DNA of 64,000 nucleotides from Chrysopilus asiliformis (taxonomy: Eukaryota > Arthropoda > Insecta > Diptera > Rhagionidae): NCBI GenBank assembly GCA_964034945.1, contig OZ035962.1, positions 47,462,386 through 47,526,385 of the forward strand, given 5' to 3'. Under the pieces are notes generated by a model that saw only the letters and a program-made list of their open reading frames with translations, was not told the DNA's origin and searched no databases. Shown here one piece after another: positions 41,329 through 51,086 of this stretch (its first letter is position 1; every line of letters begins with the position of its first letter). The position numbers and the translations under genes are program-made.

Positions 41329-42690
41329 TTAATGTTTTTAAAAAAGGTTGTTCCGCTCTGCCTGTATCTAAAACTTTGTTAAAAACTGTTAATAAAAGGT
41401 TTTTAAATTCCATCGTAGAATTCACAAAAAACTCATATGGGATTCGATCTTCACCTGGCGCTTTATTTCATTTTACATTAGCTAATACATTTTCAAGTTC
41501 TGGTAAAGTGATCAGGTTATCCAGTTCTGGAACTTCATTATGCGGCGCAGCATATTCAATCTCATCAGAGACTACTGGAGGATTAAGAAGATTCTGAAAG
41601 TAACTTCTAAAATCAGACGCGGCGACTTCAGGGCCTTTACTGAATTTTTTATTTGTTAAAATTTTAACCATTTGCCACCAGTCCTTACTGTCGCGTACAC
41701 TATTTATTCTGATTTCTATGTCTTCGTAATATTCTTTTTGTCTTTGTTCGCAGATTTTTTTGTTTGCTTCAGTATATTTTTGGCACATTTCTGGATCGTT
41801 CGTTTTCCTCCACAAGTTTAGAAGCTTAAAGGATTTCCTTCTCGAGTTTTCGCATGCCGCATCAGACCATTTCTGTTTCGGTGTAAAAAAGTGATTGTTT
41901 CGTTCTGTCCTAACACTAGATTTAATAATATCTGTTAAATCGCTGATACTGATGTCCTCACATTCCTTTTTTGCCACCAGACTTTTAACTTGCTCATTTA
42001 GCTTGTTTTGAAAATTCACCTTTTCTTCACAGTTAAAACGTAAAGCTGGGAGAAGTTTCATGCAGCAATTTAACTCCTTCATCTCGTTAAATTTTAAGCT
42101 GAGGGTTATTGGCAAGTGATCAGACCATATTACTTCCTCCACTCAAAAACTAAAAACATTTGGTACTATCTCTCCTGAGATGGCGCAAATGTCGTTCACA
42201 GAACTGCCTACAGTAGATATAAATGTGAATTCACCATTTGTGTCACCCTGAGTAGCTCCATTCAGCACAAATAAACCAAAATCCTCGCAAAATTCCATGA
42301 ATTCTCTTCCATTTTTGTTAACTACTTTGTCCTTTGATGTCCTTTTCTGAAACCTTTCAGAATTCGTAAAAGATAGTTGATCTAAATCTTGTGATAACTC
42401 TTCAATTCGTTCGTTTAAATCTCCGATAACAATTGCATTATTAATTTCCTGGTTGTAAAATAAATTTTTTAGAACTTGAAATTCTTTCCCTCAATTTTCT
42501 CCACGTATATATGTTGGGACTATATTAATCTCTTTGCCTTCAGTCTTTAATGAAATTATGTTTACATCATTAATTAAATTGTATTATCTATTTATACCAC
42601 TATTTTTTAGTTCATTTTTATAACCAAAGACATATCTTCCAATTGCCCTTCCATAATTACTGTTTTTGTACGCCTCCACCCACTTCCACC
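41329..42690 (-). pseudogene. LINE-B ORF2, endonuclease and N-terminal RT part
   Basis: The minus strand carries endonuclease remnants (GDLNERIEEL near 42425; GEFTFIS...VNDICAIS near 42190-42230; WSDHLPITLSLKF near 42110, the conserved SDH) and the region before RT (KQKWSDAACENSRRKSFKLL, DSKDWWQMVKIL). Several stops break it, for example a TGA just before EEVIWSDH. The codons end with ...FLNSFINSF..INI and continue at 34918 after the pogo-like element. The extreme 5' end is lost next to BEL-C. Confidence 0.83.
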
Positions 42691-42755
42691 ATATGCATAT
42701 ATGCATATAGTTAACCCAAAAAAGGGAAATTTTTTTAGACATTTTTCTTTGTGAC

Positions 42756-43558
42756 TGTTGCGGCCGCGGACGCGAAAAAACCCACGGAAAAACACTTCAC
42801 AAAGTTAACATCCATATTTGACAACTGGCTTGTTAAACTTCTGTAAACAAAAATAAATTTTCTGAGTAAGACGCACAATTAAGCTAAGAACAATTAGAGT
42901 GCCACCACTACAATCTCCCTAACCATTAGCATGTGGTTTCAATTGAATTAGACTGGCCAGCGATGGAGATAAAAGGCACCAGCACCCAGCGACCAGAAGC
43001 AGAACCAACTCACCATCCGAGCTGATGGTATCAATCGGCGAGTACGCTGAGCTAGCAGACGAAGTGCTGCAACTAACCAATAGGTTTATTGGTATCAATC
43101 GGCGAGTACGCTGAGCAAGCAGACGAAGTGCTGCAACTAACCCATAGGTTTATTGGGATCAATCGGCGAGCACGCTGAGCAAGCAGACAAAGTGCTGCAA
43201 CTAACCAATAGGTTTATTGGTATCAATCGGCGAGCACGCTGAGCAAGCAGACGAAGTGCTGCAACGAACCAATAGGTTTATTGGGATCAATCGGCGAGTA
43301 CGCTGAGTAAGCAGACGAAGTGCTGCCCCAAACAAAGGATCACTGCAACTGCACCCAGAGAGGTCATCAGACAATCCACCATCAACGCCCTCTAGTGGCC
43401 AACATTGTATTTAAATTGAATTATAATTAATTTAACGCAAATTAAGTCAAGAAAATTGTACTTAGAAATAAAGAAGAGAATTATTAGTAGAATATCGACA
43501 AGTTGTTTGTATTTAAACCGGCACCCCTCAGTCTAGTTAGGAATAGCCAGCTAGAACA
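42756..43558 (+). repeat. BEL-C left LTR
   Basis: Starts TGTTGCGGCCGCGGACGCG and ends CAGCTAGAACA. TATA-like GATAAAAGG near 42967, then five ~62-bp repeats (ATCAATCGGCGAGTACGCTG..., 43028-43325), and a poly(A) signal AATAAA at 43467-43472. Confidence 0.95.
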
Positions 43559-43559
43559 T

Positions 43560-43577
43560 TGGTCCTTCGAGCCGGAT
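43560..43577 (+). promoter_or_regulatory. BEL-C primer binding site (tRNA-Tyr)
   Basis: TGGTCCTTCGAGCCGGAT, one base after the LTR. The leader to the gag ATG is only 45 nt. Confidence 0.85.
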
Positions 43578-43622
43578 AAAAATACAACTTAGTAATATCT
43601 ACGTGTAGTTCTCTTCTGTACA

Positions 43623-46600
43623 ATGACGAATACAGACGAACAATCGGCTAGCAAGCCTACCGATGATCTCTCGAAACTGGTTGCTTTGCAAACCTTAATT
43701 CAAGAACAAATAAGAAGACAAAAAATCAATTATGGCAAAGACTCCACTAAACGAAAAGTCGATAAATATTTCAAAAATAAAATCGACGCTCTTAAATACT
43801 TATGGGAGGAATTTAAGAGCAATCATCGTAAAATTTTGGTAGAAGTCAATGTAAATAGTATGAACAACGAATACTTCACTCAGAATATATTTAGTGAAGT
43901 GGAAGAAGAATATATTGAATTTCTTTCCGAGTTAGAATCTCAAATGGATTCAGTGAATAAACCTACAAACCTCGTCACACAGACAAGCGCTAACGCTCAT
44001 TCAGGAGCTAATTCGTGTGACGTACGGCTACCAGTGATTACTCTGCCAAAATTCGATGGCAATTACAATTCATGGACATCGTTCCATGACATGTTCATAT
44101 CACTCATTCACAACAACAAAAGTTTGCAGAACGTACAAAAACTGCATTACTTGAAGAGCAATTTGACGGGAGAAGCCGAACAACTTCTCCGAACCATTTC
44201 CGTCACAGATGCTAATTACACATCCGCTTGGGACACTCTAGTTCAACGATACAATAACCCACGGATTTTAGTTACCACCCAACTACGGCGATTATTCAAT
44301 CAACCAAATATCCAATCTGAAAGTTCAGAATCAATCAAAAGGCTCATTGATACGACCAATGAATGCCTGCACTCTCTAGAACATCTAAAAATCGACATTT
44401 CAAAATGGGATCCTATTCTCATTTACTTAGTAACCCAAAAGCTGCCTCATGAAACTCATCAACGATGGGAGCAGCAAACCAACGACACCAGTACTTTACC
44501 TACTTTCAAAGAACTCACAACATTTTTAGAATCCAGGTTTCGAACGCTAGAAGTCGTTGGCAATCAACGAAATAAATCAAGCAACAACACCAATCAAACA
44601 CAATTTAAAAAACAATCCATGCATTCTGTTATGAAATGGAAATGTTTGCTGTGTAACGAAGAACACCACATCCGCAATTGCCCCAAATTCATGCAACTAG
44701 ACCTAAGCGATAGAAACAAAACAGCAAAACGCAATAGCTTGTGTCTCAACTGTCTCTCTCGGGGACATACAACACAAGCATGCACAAGCAAGACAAATTG
44801 TTTTAAGTGCAAGAAACGTCATCACACTTTGCTACATCGAGAACAAGAGTCGAACACAATGCAGTCCCTGCAAGCCAGTTCGTCAAAAACGAACATCACC
44901 TCAATAAATATGACAGAAAGCAGTTCAAACTCCCCGACAGGTTCTACCACGTCCCAGAATCTTCATTGCAAGGATTCTCCAAACGTGTTGCTCGCAACAG
45001 CACTAGTAGTATCTAATACACAACAGAGATCGCACACTTTGCGTGCTCTTTTAGATCAAGGATCTCAAGGAAGTTTTATCACTGAAAACGCAGTGCAAAA
45101 ACTCCAACTTCCTAAAAAACGAATAACTGCCAAGATAGCCGGAATCGGAGGCAAACCACAAAGCACCTGTAAGGCTAGAGTATCACTAACGTTCCATTCT
45201 ATTCACAACAAACAGGAATTTACTGTGTCAGCACTTGTGTTACCATCTATTACTGGAACACTACCATCTACGCATATTGCTGATTCACAATTTTTGGAGT
45301 TCATGCAACTCCCATTAGCAGATCCACAATTCAACCAACCAAATAAAATTGATGTGTCATTGGGTGCAGAAGTATACGCCGCCATTTTGCTGGATGGTCT
45401 CATTCCAGGTAGCCAAAAGCGGCCTGTAGCCCAAAACACTAAACTAGGGTGTATTATATCGGGAAATACAGAATCACCTTCTCCTAATACCTTTAACAGC
45501 TTACATTTAACACAATATCATGATCATGAAGAATTGAATCAACTCTTACAAAAGTTTTGGGAAATAGAAGAAGGTCCCTCTATCAAGCCACTTTCAGAAG
45601 ATGATCAATATTGTGAAGATCATTTCATCAAAACGCATTCACGAAACAAGAATGGCAGATATTGTGTAGAGCTTCCTTTCAAACCTAATATCCCCACTCC
45701 GTTAGGAGAATCACGTTCCATAGCCCTGTCCCGATTTTCTCAATTAGAAACTAGGTTCGCCAATAACGCCAAATTACAAGAAGATTATAGCAAGTGCATT
45801 GAAGAGTATAAAACTCTAGGACACATGAAGCCTAGCTCTACTACGGAAACAAATTCCAAACATCAACCATGCTATCTACCCCATCATCCTGTCATCAAAG
45901 AAGACAACTCCACCACAAAGTTAAGAGTTGCATTCAACGCATCACAAAAAACCAAGTCCAATGTGTCTCTCAACGAGTTATTGTTGGTGGGACCGACCAT
46001 TCAGGAAGATTTAAAAACCATTCTACTGCGCTGGCGAACACATAAAGTTGCATTTTCAGCCGATATAGAGAAAATGTATCGACAAATACAGATGGCGCCA
46101 CATCACCAACAATATCATCGAATCGTATGGAGACTAAACAAGGTCGATCCGATCCAAAATTACGACCTCACTACCGTAACCTTCGGCACTGCTTCGGCAC
46201 CTTTTTTGGCCATCAGGTCACTCAATCAATTAGCTGATGACGAACAACACAATTTTCCAATTGCATCCCAGATAACTCTACAAAATTTTTATGTAGACAA
46301 CGTTTTATCTGGCGCCGATAACACAGAAGACGCCATAAGTCAACAAGTTGAGTTAATAAACTTACTAAAGGCGGGAGGTTTCCCATTGAAAAAATGGTCC
46401 TCTAATGACTCAACTCTAATTAACCATTTGCCCGAAGACTACAGAGATACCCCTATCGTAAAACCACTAGACCTGGATGGACAAATCAAAACTCTAGGGC
46501 TATACTGGGTACCAAATAAAGACGTAATCAAATACAAGATCTCGACTGAGACCTCACACCTAGTATACACCAAAAGAAAGGTTGCGTCTGAAATCGCGAA

Positions 46601-48851
46601 AATATTTGATCCTCTTGGATGGTGTGCACCTGTTATTGTCACAGGAAAAATCATCCTACAATCTCTGTGGCTCGTTACAACGTCTTGGGATGAAGAATTA
46701 CCGGTAGAAGTGCAAAACAAATATCTCGAATATCGCACCTCTCTCCCAAATCTCAGCAACATAGAAATTCCCAGATGGATGGGAACTTTACGACAAAAAC
46801 TCGAATATGAAATACATGGGTTTTGTGATGCATCCACGAAGGCATACGCAGCAGCAGTCTACATCAAAATTTTAGGCACCTCAGAATCCAGACAAATTAA
46901 CCTGGTAACTGCCAACACCAAGGTGGCCCCAATCAAAACGATCTCGTTACCCCGATTAGAATTAATGGGTGCCACACTCTTAGCCAAACTGATTGAACAT
47001 GTACTCAACATCTTCCCTAACAAACCAAAAAGGCTCTATGCATGGACAGACTCAACCATAGTCTTAGCATGGTTAAATTCATATCCATCAAAATGGAAAT
47101 GTTTTGTCGCAAATCGAGTAACAAAAATAAAAAATTCATTAAGCTGTGCCATATGGAAACATGTCCCTTCAAAGGAAAATCCTGCAGATTGTGCATCACG
47201 AGGAATAACCCCAACGGAATTACAGAATCATTCATTATGGTGGAGAGGGCCTCAGTGGCTGGCTCTACCGGATAATCATTGGCCTCTAACCAATACTTCA
47301 TTTGAGACAGACATCGAAATTAGGCCTAAAGTCGTGTGTTCTAGCACATTTACAACTTTGCCTGATTTCACTCTCAAATTTTCGTCTATCACCCGAACCA
47401 TTCGAGTCATAGCATACATGTTGCGGTTCATCGCTAAATGTACACAAAGAGAACAAGCTTCCATTTCAACATGGTTAACTACTAGAGAGCTTGAAATTGC
47501 CGAACGACAGCTCATCAAAATTATTCAAGAAGCAGAATTCTCAAACGAGATCAAATCCATCCAAAACCAACAACCAATTCCCAACTCTAGTCGACTCATT
47601 AAACTCCATTCATTCTTAGACCAAGAAGGGATATTGAGGGTAGGAGGACGTTTGCAGAATTCAGAGCTTAGTTTCAACGAAAAACACCCCATTATTTTAC
47701 CCAATAAGAATCATATAACCACATTAATTATACAAAAAACACATCGAAAAATCCTACATGATGGTGTACAATTAACTCTTACCACACTAAGGCAAACTTA
47801 TTGGATAATAAACGCTAGAAACGAAGTACGAAAAATACTGCATCAATGTATACCATGTTTTCGCCAGAAAAGTCTATCCACCCAACAATTAATGGGAAAT
47901 TTGCCAACGCCAAGAGTAAATGCAACTCGTCCTTTTCAACACACCGGAATAGATTATTGTGGACCCTTCAATATTAAACTATCTAACACTAGAGGAAGTC
48001 GGAGTCAAAAGGGATATATCGCGGTATTGGTATGCATGTCAGTCAAAGCAATTCATTTGGAACTTGTATCTGACATGTCATCGGAAACATTTCTAGAAGC
48101 TTTTAAAAGATTTATCTCTAGACGTGGTCGTCCGTCGGATGTATATAGCGATTGTGGAACAAATTTTCAAGGCGCAGCTACGTTTCTAAAACCTAAAATT
48201 CAAGCCAACGAATTTAAAGTAGCCAGTATAGTCGCAAATGACTTCATCAATTGGCATTTCAATCCACCAGGAGCACCTCATTTTGGTGGAATCTGGGAAG
48301 CGGGGGTTAAGGCGACAAAATACCATTTGAGAAGAATACTAGGTGACCGAATTTATACATTCGAAGAATTAAGCACCATTCTGTGTCAAATTGAAGCATG
48401 CCTTAACTCACGTCCACTAACACCAATGTCGTCAGATCCAGAAGATACAACCGCATTAACACCAGCTCATTATTTGATAGGAGAAACACTAACCGCAATC
48501 CCACAATCTAATTATATTGATCACAAAGAATCACAATTAAGAAAATGGCAAATACGACAACAAATGGTACAACATTTTTGGAAACGATGGTCCACCGAAT
48601 ATCTCACACAATTACAACAACGTCCAAAATGGACTCAACCAAAAAAGAACATAGAAATAAATGATCTAGTTGTCATCAAACAAGAGAATACTCCTCCCAA
48701 TAAATGGATGCTTGGCAGAATCATCGCTACGTACCCAGGCAGCGACGGTTACACACGAGTAGTCGACATTCGCACTCAAACTGGTACTCTAAAACGACCA
48801 ATTGCTAAAGTATCTCTACTTCCTATTTATAAAGAAGATTTCACACAATAG
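43623..48851 (+). CDS. BEL-C gag-pol polyprotein (1,742 aa)
   Basis: Uninterrupted frame with the same architecture as BEL-B. Gag carries ITLPKFDGNYNSW near 139-151. Zinc-knuckle-like motifs CLLCNEEHHIRNC, CLNCLSRGHTTQAC and CFKCKKRHH fall near 341-405. The protease has LLDQGSQGSFITE (about 476). RT has FSADIEKMYRQIQ (about 811) and FYVDNVLSGAD (about 890), again YVDN. RNase H has HGFCDASTKAY (about 1065) and WTDSTIVLAW. Integrase has the HHCC finger (CIPC near 1409) and catalytic positions in IDYCGPF (1444), YSDCGTNF (1508) and WEAGVKA (1559). Sequence divergence from BEL-B is large, so these are separate families sharing structure. No frameshift or stop is present. Confidence 0.97.
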   Translation: MTNTDEQSASKPTDDLSKLVALQTLIQEQIRRQKINYGKDSTKRKVDKYFKNKIDALKYLWEEFKSNHRKILVEVNVNSMNNEYFTQNIFSEVEEEYIEFLSELESQMDSVNKPTNLVTQTSANAHSGANSCDVRLPVITLPKFDGNYNSWTSFHDMFISLIHNNKSLQNVQKLHYLKSNLTGEAEQLLRTISVTDANYTSAWDTLVQRYNNPRILVTTQLRRLFNQPNIQSESSESIKRLIDTTNECLHSLEHLKIDISKWDPILIYLVTQKLPHETHQRWEQQTNDTSTLPTFKELTTFLESRFRTLEVVGNQRNKSSNNTNQTQFKKQSMHSVMKWKCLLCNEEHHIRNCPKFMQLDLSDRNKTAKRNSLCLNCLSRGHTTQACTSKTNCFKCKKRHHTLLHREQESNTMQSLQASSSKTNITSINMTESSSNSPTGSTTSQNLHCKDSPNVLLATALVVSNTQQRSHTLRALLDQGSQGSFITENAVQKLQLPKKRITAKIAGIGGKPQSTCKARVSLTFHSIHNKQEFTVSALVLPSITGTLPSTHIADSQFLEFMQLPLADPQFNQPNKIDVSLGAEVYAAILLDGLIPGSQKRPVAQNTKLGCIISGNTESPSPNTFNSLHLTQYHDHEELNQLLQKFWEIEEGPSIKPLSEDDQYCEDHFIKTHSRNKNGRYCVELPFKPNIPTPLGESRSIALSRFSQLETRFANNAKLQEDYSKCIEEYKTLGHMKPSSTTETNSKHQPCYLPHHPVIKEDNSTTKLRVAFNASQKTKSNVSLNELLLVGPTIQEDLKTILLRWRTHKVAFSADIEKMYRQIQMAPHHQQYHRIVWRLNKVDPIQNYDLTTVTFGTASAPFLAIRSLNQLADDEQHNFPIASQITLQNFYVDNVLSGADNTEDAISQQVELINLLKAGGFPLKKWSSNDSTLINHLPEDYRDTPIVKPLDLDGQIKTLGLYWVPNKDVIKYKISTETSHLVYTKRKVASEIAKIFDPLGWCAPVIVTGKIILQSLWLVTTSWDEELPVEVQNKYLEYRTSLPNLSNIEIPRWMGTLRQKLEYEIHGFCDASTKAYAAAVYIKILGTSESRQINLVTANTKVAPIKTISLPRLELMGATLLAKLIEHVLNIFPNKPKRLYAWTDSTIVLAWLNSYPSKWKCFVANRVTKIKNSLSCAIWKHVPSKENPADCASRGITPTELQNHSLWWRGPQWLALPDNHWPLTNTSFETDIEIRPKVVCSSTFTTLPDFTLKFSSITRTIRVIAYMLRFIAKCTQREQASISTWLTTRELEIAERQLIKIIQEAEFSNEIKSIQNQQPIPNSSRLIKLHSFLDQEGILRVGGRLQNSELSFNEKHPIILPNKNHITTLIIQKTHRKILHDGVQLTLTTLRQTYWIINARNEVRKILHQCIPCFRQKSLSTQQLMGNLPTPRVNATRPFQHTGIDYCGPFNIKLSNTRGSRSQKGYIAVLVCMSVKAIHLELVSDMSSETFLEAFKRFISRRGRPSDVYSDCGTNFQGAATFLKPKIQANEFKVASIVANDFINWHFNPPGAPHFGGIWEAGVKATKYHLRRILGDRIYTFEELSTILCQIEACLNSRPLTPMSSDPEDTTALTPAHYLIGETLTAIPQSNYIDHKESQLRKWQIRQQMVQHFWKRWSTEYLTQLQQRPKWTQPKKNIEINDLVVIKQENTPPNKWMLGRIIATYPGSDGYTRVVDIRTQTGTLKRPIAKVSLLPIYKEDFTQ

Positions 48852-49032
48852 TACAACTAGACCCTGGAGATCCATCGTTAAACCAAAATTTTCGAATTCA
48901 AACCGGACAATAATATTCCGTTTTCCGGCAAAATAACGGTCGATGACCTAAATAAAAACTGGATCTCCAATATCCCGTCAGACATTTCGAAGTTTGTTCT
49001 AACCAAATTAACATCGGACTACTAAATTCATC

Positions 49033-49614
49033 ATGAATTCATCATCCTCATCATCATCATCTTCATCATCGTCGTCAACGACATCCTCATCATCTTCGTC
49101 CTCGTCATCCTCAACATCCACGGGCATGAAGCGGAATTGGCCGACAACGCAGCGGAGCGCAATTTTGATCGCCTCAAGTTCCAGTGATCCCTGCGAACGC
49201 AAGAGGACCATTCCCCAAAAGGTGCCCACCACGGCTTCACATCGGTCACCAAAGCAACCGGGCGATCTCCGAGAAAGACTCCAAAGGACCCTCGGATCGC
49301 GATGCTCGCCAAGTATCGGGGTTACCAATCAACGAAGACCAATTTCCCAACGTCTCGGAAGTCAACCAAACCCAAGCAAGGAAAACCATTCGTCGAAAGA
49401 AGATCCACAGCAGTCAACTATCCCTTCAGTTCGTCCCACAGAGATCACCACAGAACCTAGGAAAAATGAACAACATGACTATTACGAAGTTCTTCTGCGA
49501 ATTCCTCACCGCATGATGCCAGGCCGAAATTTGAAAATTCGAACACCGATTGGAGCTTTGAGATTGAGGAAAACAAAGGACGGACGAATAATCCAAACAA
49601 ATTTATACAAATAA
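49033..49614 (+). CDS. BEL-C 3' accessory ORF, unknown function (193 aa)
   Basis: The ATG lies 181 nt after the pol stop. Residues 2-29 are nearly all Ser/Thr, encoded by a TCA/TCG/TCT repeat. The middle part is basic and rich in R, K, S, P and Q. The last ~45 residues (YYEVLLRIPHRMMPG...NLKIRTPIGALRL...IIQTN) align with the motif that occurs twice at the end of the BEL-B accessory protein. There is no signal peptide or membrane segment. It ends 93 bp before the 3' LTR. The function is unknown. Conserved position and C-terminus in two distant elements argue that it is a real gene. Confidence 0.72.
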   Translation: MNSSSSSSSSSSSSSTTSSSSSSSSSSTSTGMKRNWPTTQRSAILIASSSSDPCERKRTIPQKVPTTASHRSPKQPGDLRERLQRTLGSRCSPSIGVTNQRRPISQRLGSQPNPSKENHSSKEDPQQSTIPSVRPTEITTEPRKNEQHDYYEVLLRIPHRMMPGRNLKIRTPIGALRLRKTKDGRIIQTNLYK

Positions 49615-49692
49615 ATTATATTTCACTGAAATAAATATATTACAAAGCATTCCTTATTCTTTTTAATTAAAATTTTTGAAGATATAATCTTC

Positions 49693-49707
49693 CAAGGAGG
49701 GGGAGAA
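49693..49707 (+). promoter_or_regulatory. BEL-C polypurine tract
   Basis: AAGGAGGGGGAGAA directly precedes the right LTR. Confidence 0.8.
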
Positions 49708-50510
49708 TGTTGCGGCCGCGGACGCGAAAAAACCCACGGAAAAACACTTCACAAAGTCAACATCCATGTTTGACAACTGGCTTGTTAAACTTCTGTAAAC
49801 AAAAATAAATCTTCTGAGTAAGACACACAATTAAGCTAAGAACAATTAGAGTGCCACCACTACAATCTCCCTAACCATTAGCATGTGGTTTCAATTGAAT
49901 TAGACTGGCCAGCGATGGAGATAAAAGGCACCAGCACCCAGCGACCAGAAGCAGAACCAACTCACCATCCGAGCTGATGGTATCAATCGGCGAGTACGCT
50001 GAGCTAGCAGACGAAGTGCTGCAACTAACCAATAGGTTTATTGGTATCAATCGGCGAGTACGCTGAGCAAGCAGACGAAGTGCTGCAACTAACCCATAGG
50101 TTTATTGGGATCAATCGGCGAGCACGCTGAGCAAGCAGACAAAGTGCTGCAACTAACCAATAGGTTTATTGGTATCAATCGGCGAGCACGCTGAGCAAGC
50201 AGACGAAGTGCTGCAACGAACCAATAGGTTTATTGGGATCAATCGGCGAGTACGCTGAGTAAGCAGACGAAGTGCTGCCCCAAACAAAGGATCACTGCAA
50301 CTGCACCCAGAGAGGTCATCAGACAATCCACCATCAACGCCCTCTAGTGGCCAACATTGTATTTAAATTGAATTATAATTAATTTAACGCAAATTAAGTC
50401 AAGAAAATTGTACTTAGAAATAAAGAAGAGAATTATTAGTAGAATATCGACAAGTTGTTTGTATTTAAACCGGCACCCCTCAGTCTAGTTAGGAATAGCC
50501 AGCTAGAACA
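49708..50510 (+). repeat. BEL-C right LTR
   Basis: 803 bp, same layout as the left LTR with the five ~62-bp repeats at 49980-50277. The differences from the left copy (for example GTCAAC versus GTTAAC, ACACAC versus ACGCAC) fall only near its start. Confidence 0.95.
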
Positions 50511-50515
50511 GTGAC

Positions 50516-50776
50516 CCAACGCTGTATTACAAAATCGTACTGTTTACTTACAATATATTCAATAACGGTAAAAGGTGGTTATCCACACGGGGAAAGACAA
50601 TATTGTGGGAAATGTTATTCTTTTTAATTCATGTCATACATTGAAGCACCAAATCCCTTTAGAATTGCAGAAGATAGCAGGTGAGGGCTATACATAACGA
50701 TCGTATCTATACTGTTTTTCGCAGTATTATATTGTTTTTCAGACTCCAATACTGCATAATTGCTTTTTCCCCCAAA
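50516..50776 (-). repeat. Helitron fragment and unclassified AT-rich DNA
   Basis: 50516-50680 is the inverted continuation of the Helitron sequence interrupted by BEL-C (compare 40300-40520). 50690-50776 contains repeated ATACTG(T)TTTT boxes that recur beyond LINE-A (55700-55790), which suggests one older AT-rich element into which LINE-A inserted. Confidence 0.65.
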
Positions 50777-51086
50777 ATACTGTATTTATAATAATAATAA
50801 TAATAATAATAATTTTATTTCGCAATTCATATAAGGATATTTAACACGTCTACTGTAAAAATTGGAGATAGAATTTCTTTCTGTTTCTCCTATTGCAAAT
50901 AACAAGTTTAATTAAAGTAAAAAATTCAAATCTATTAGCAACAAGTTTAAAATAATAGCAAATTTTAAAAATTATTTATATATGGATAAAAAAGAAAAAA
51001 AAGAAGTATGACAAAGAAAAATAACCTTAACGTGTCCAGGAAAACAAAACTATCATCTACTTTTTTTTTTTATTTTTTTTTATTTT

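Larger units (their letters stand above)
42756..50510 (+). mobile_element. BEL-C: complete BEL/Pao LTR retrotransposon (7,755 bp)
   Basis: Two 803-bp LTRs (42756-43558 and 49708-50510) bracket a PBS, an intact gag-pol frame, an accessory ORF and a purine tract. GTGAC is duplicated at 42751-42755 and 50511-50515. The LTRs differ at four positions noticed, all within the first ~130 bp. It is inserted into an inverted Helitron fragment that continues on both sides. Confidence 0.96.

Noticed and set aside
49008..49328. Minus-strand ORFs with acidic (D/E) and M/T-rich runs
   Set aside because: They are the antisense of the serine-coding microsatellite of the BEL-C accessory ORF.
49033..49614. Envelope gene for the BEL-C 3' ORF
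   Set aside because: There is no signal peptide, transmembrane segment, cysteine pattern or furin-like site. The serine-rich basic protein does not fit an envelope protein.
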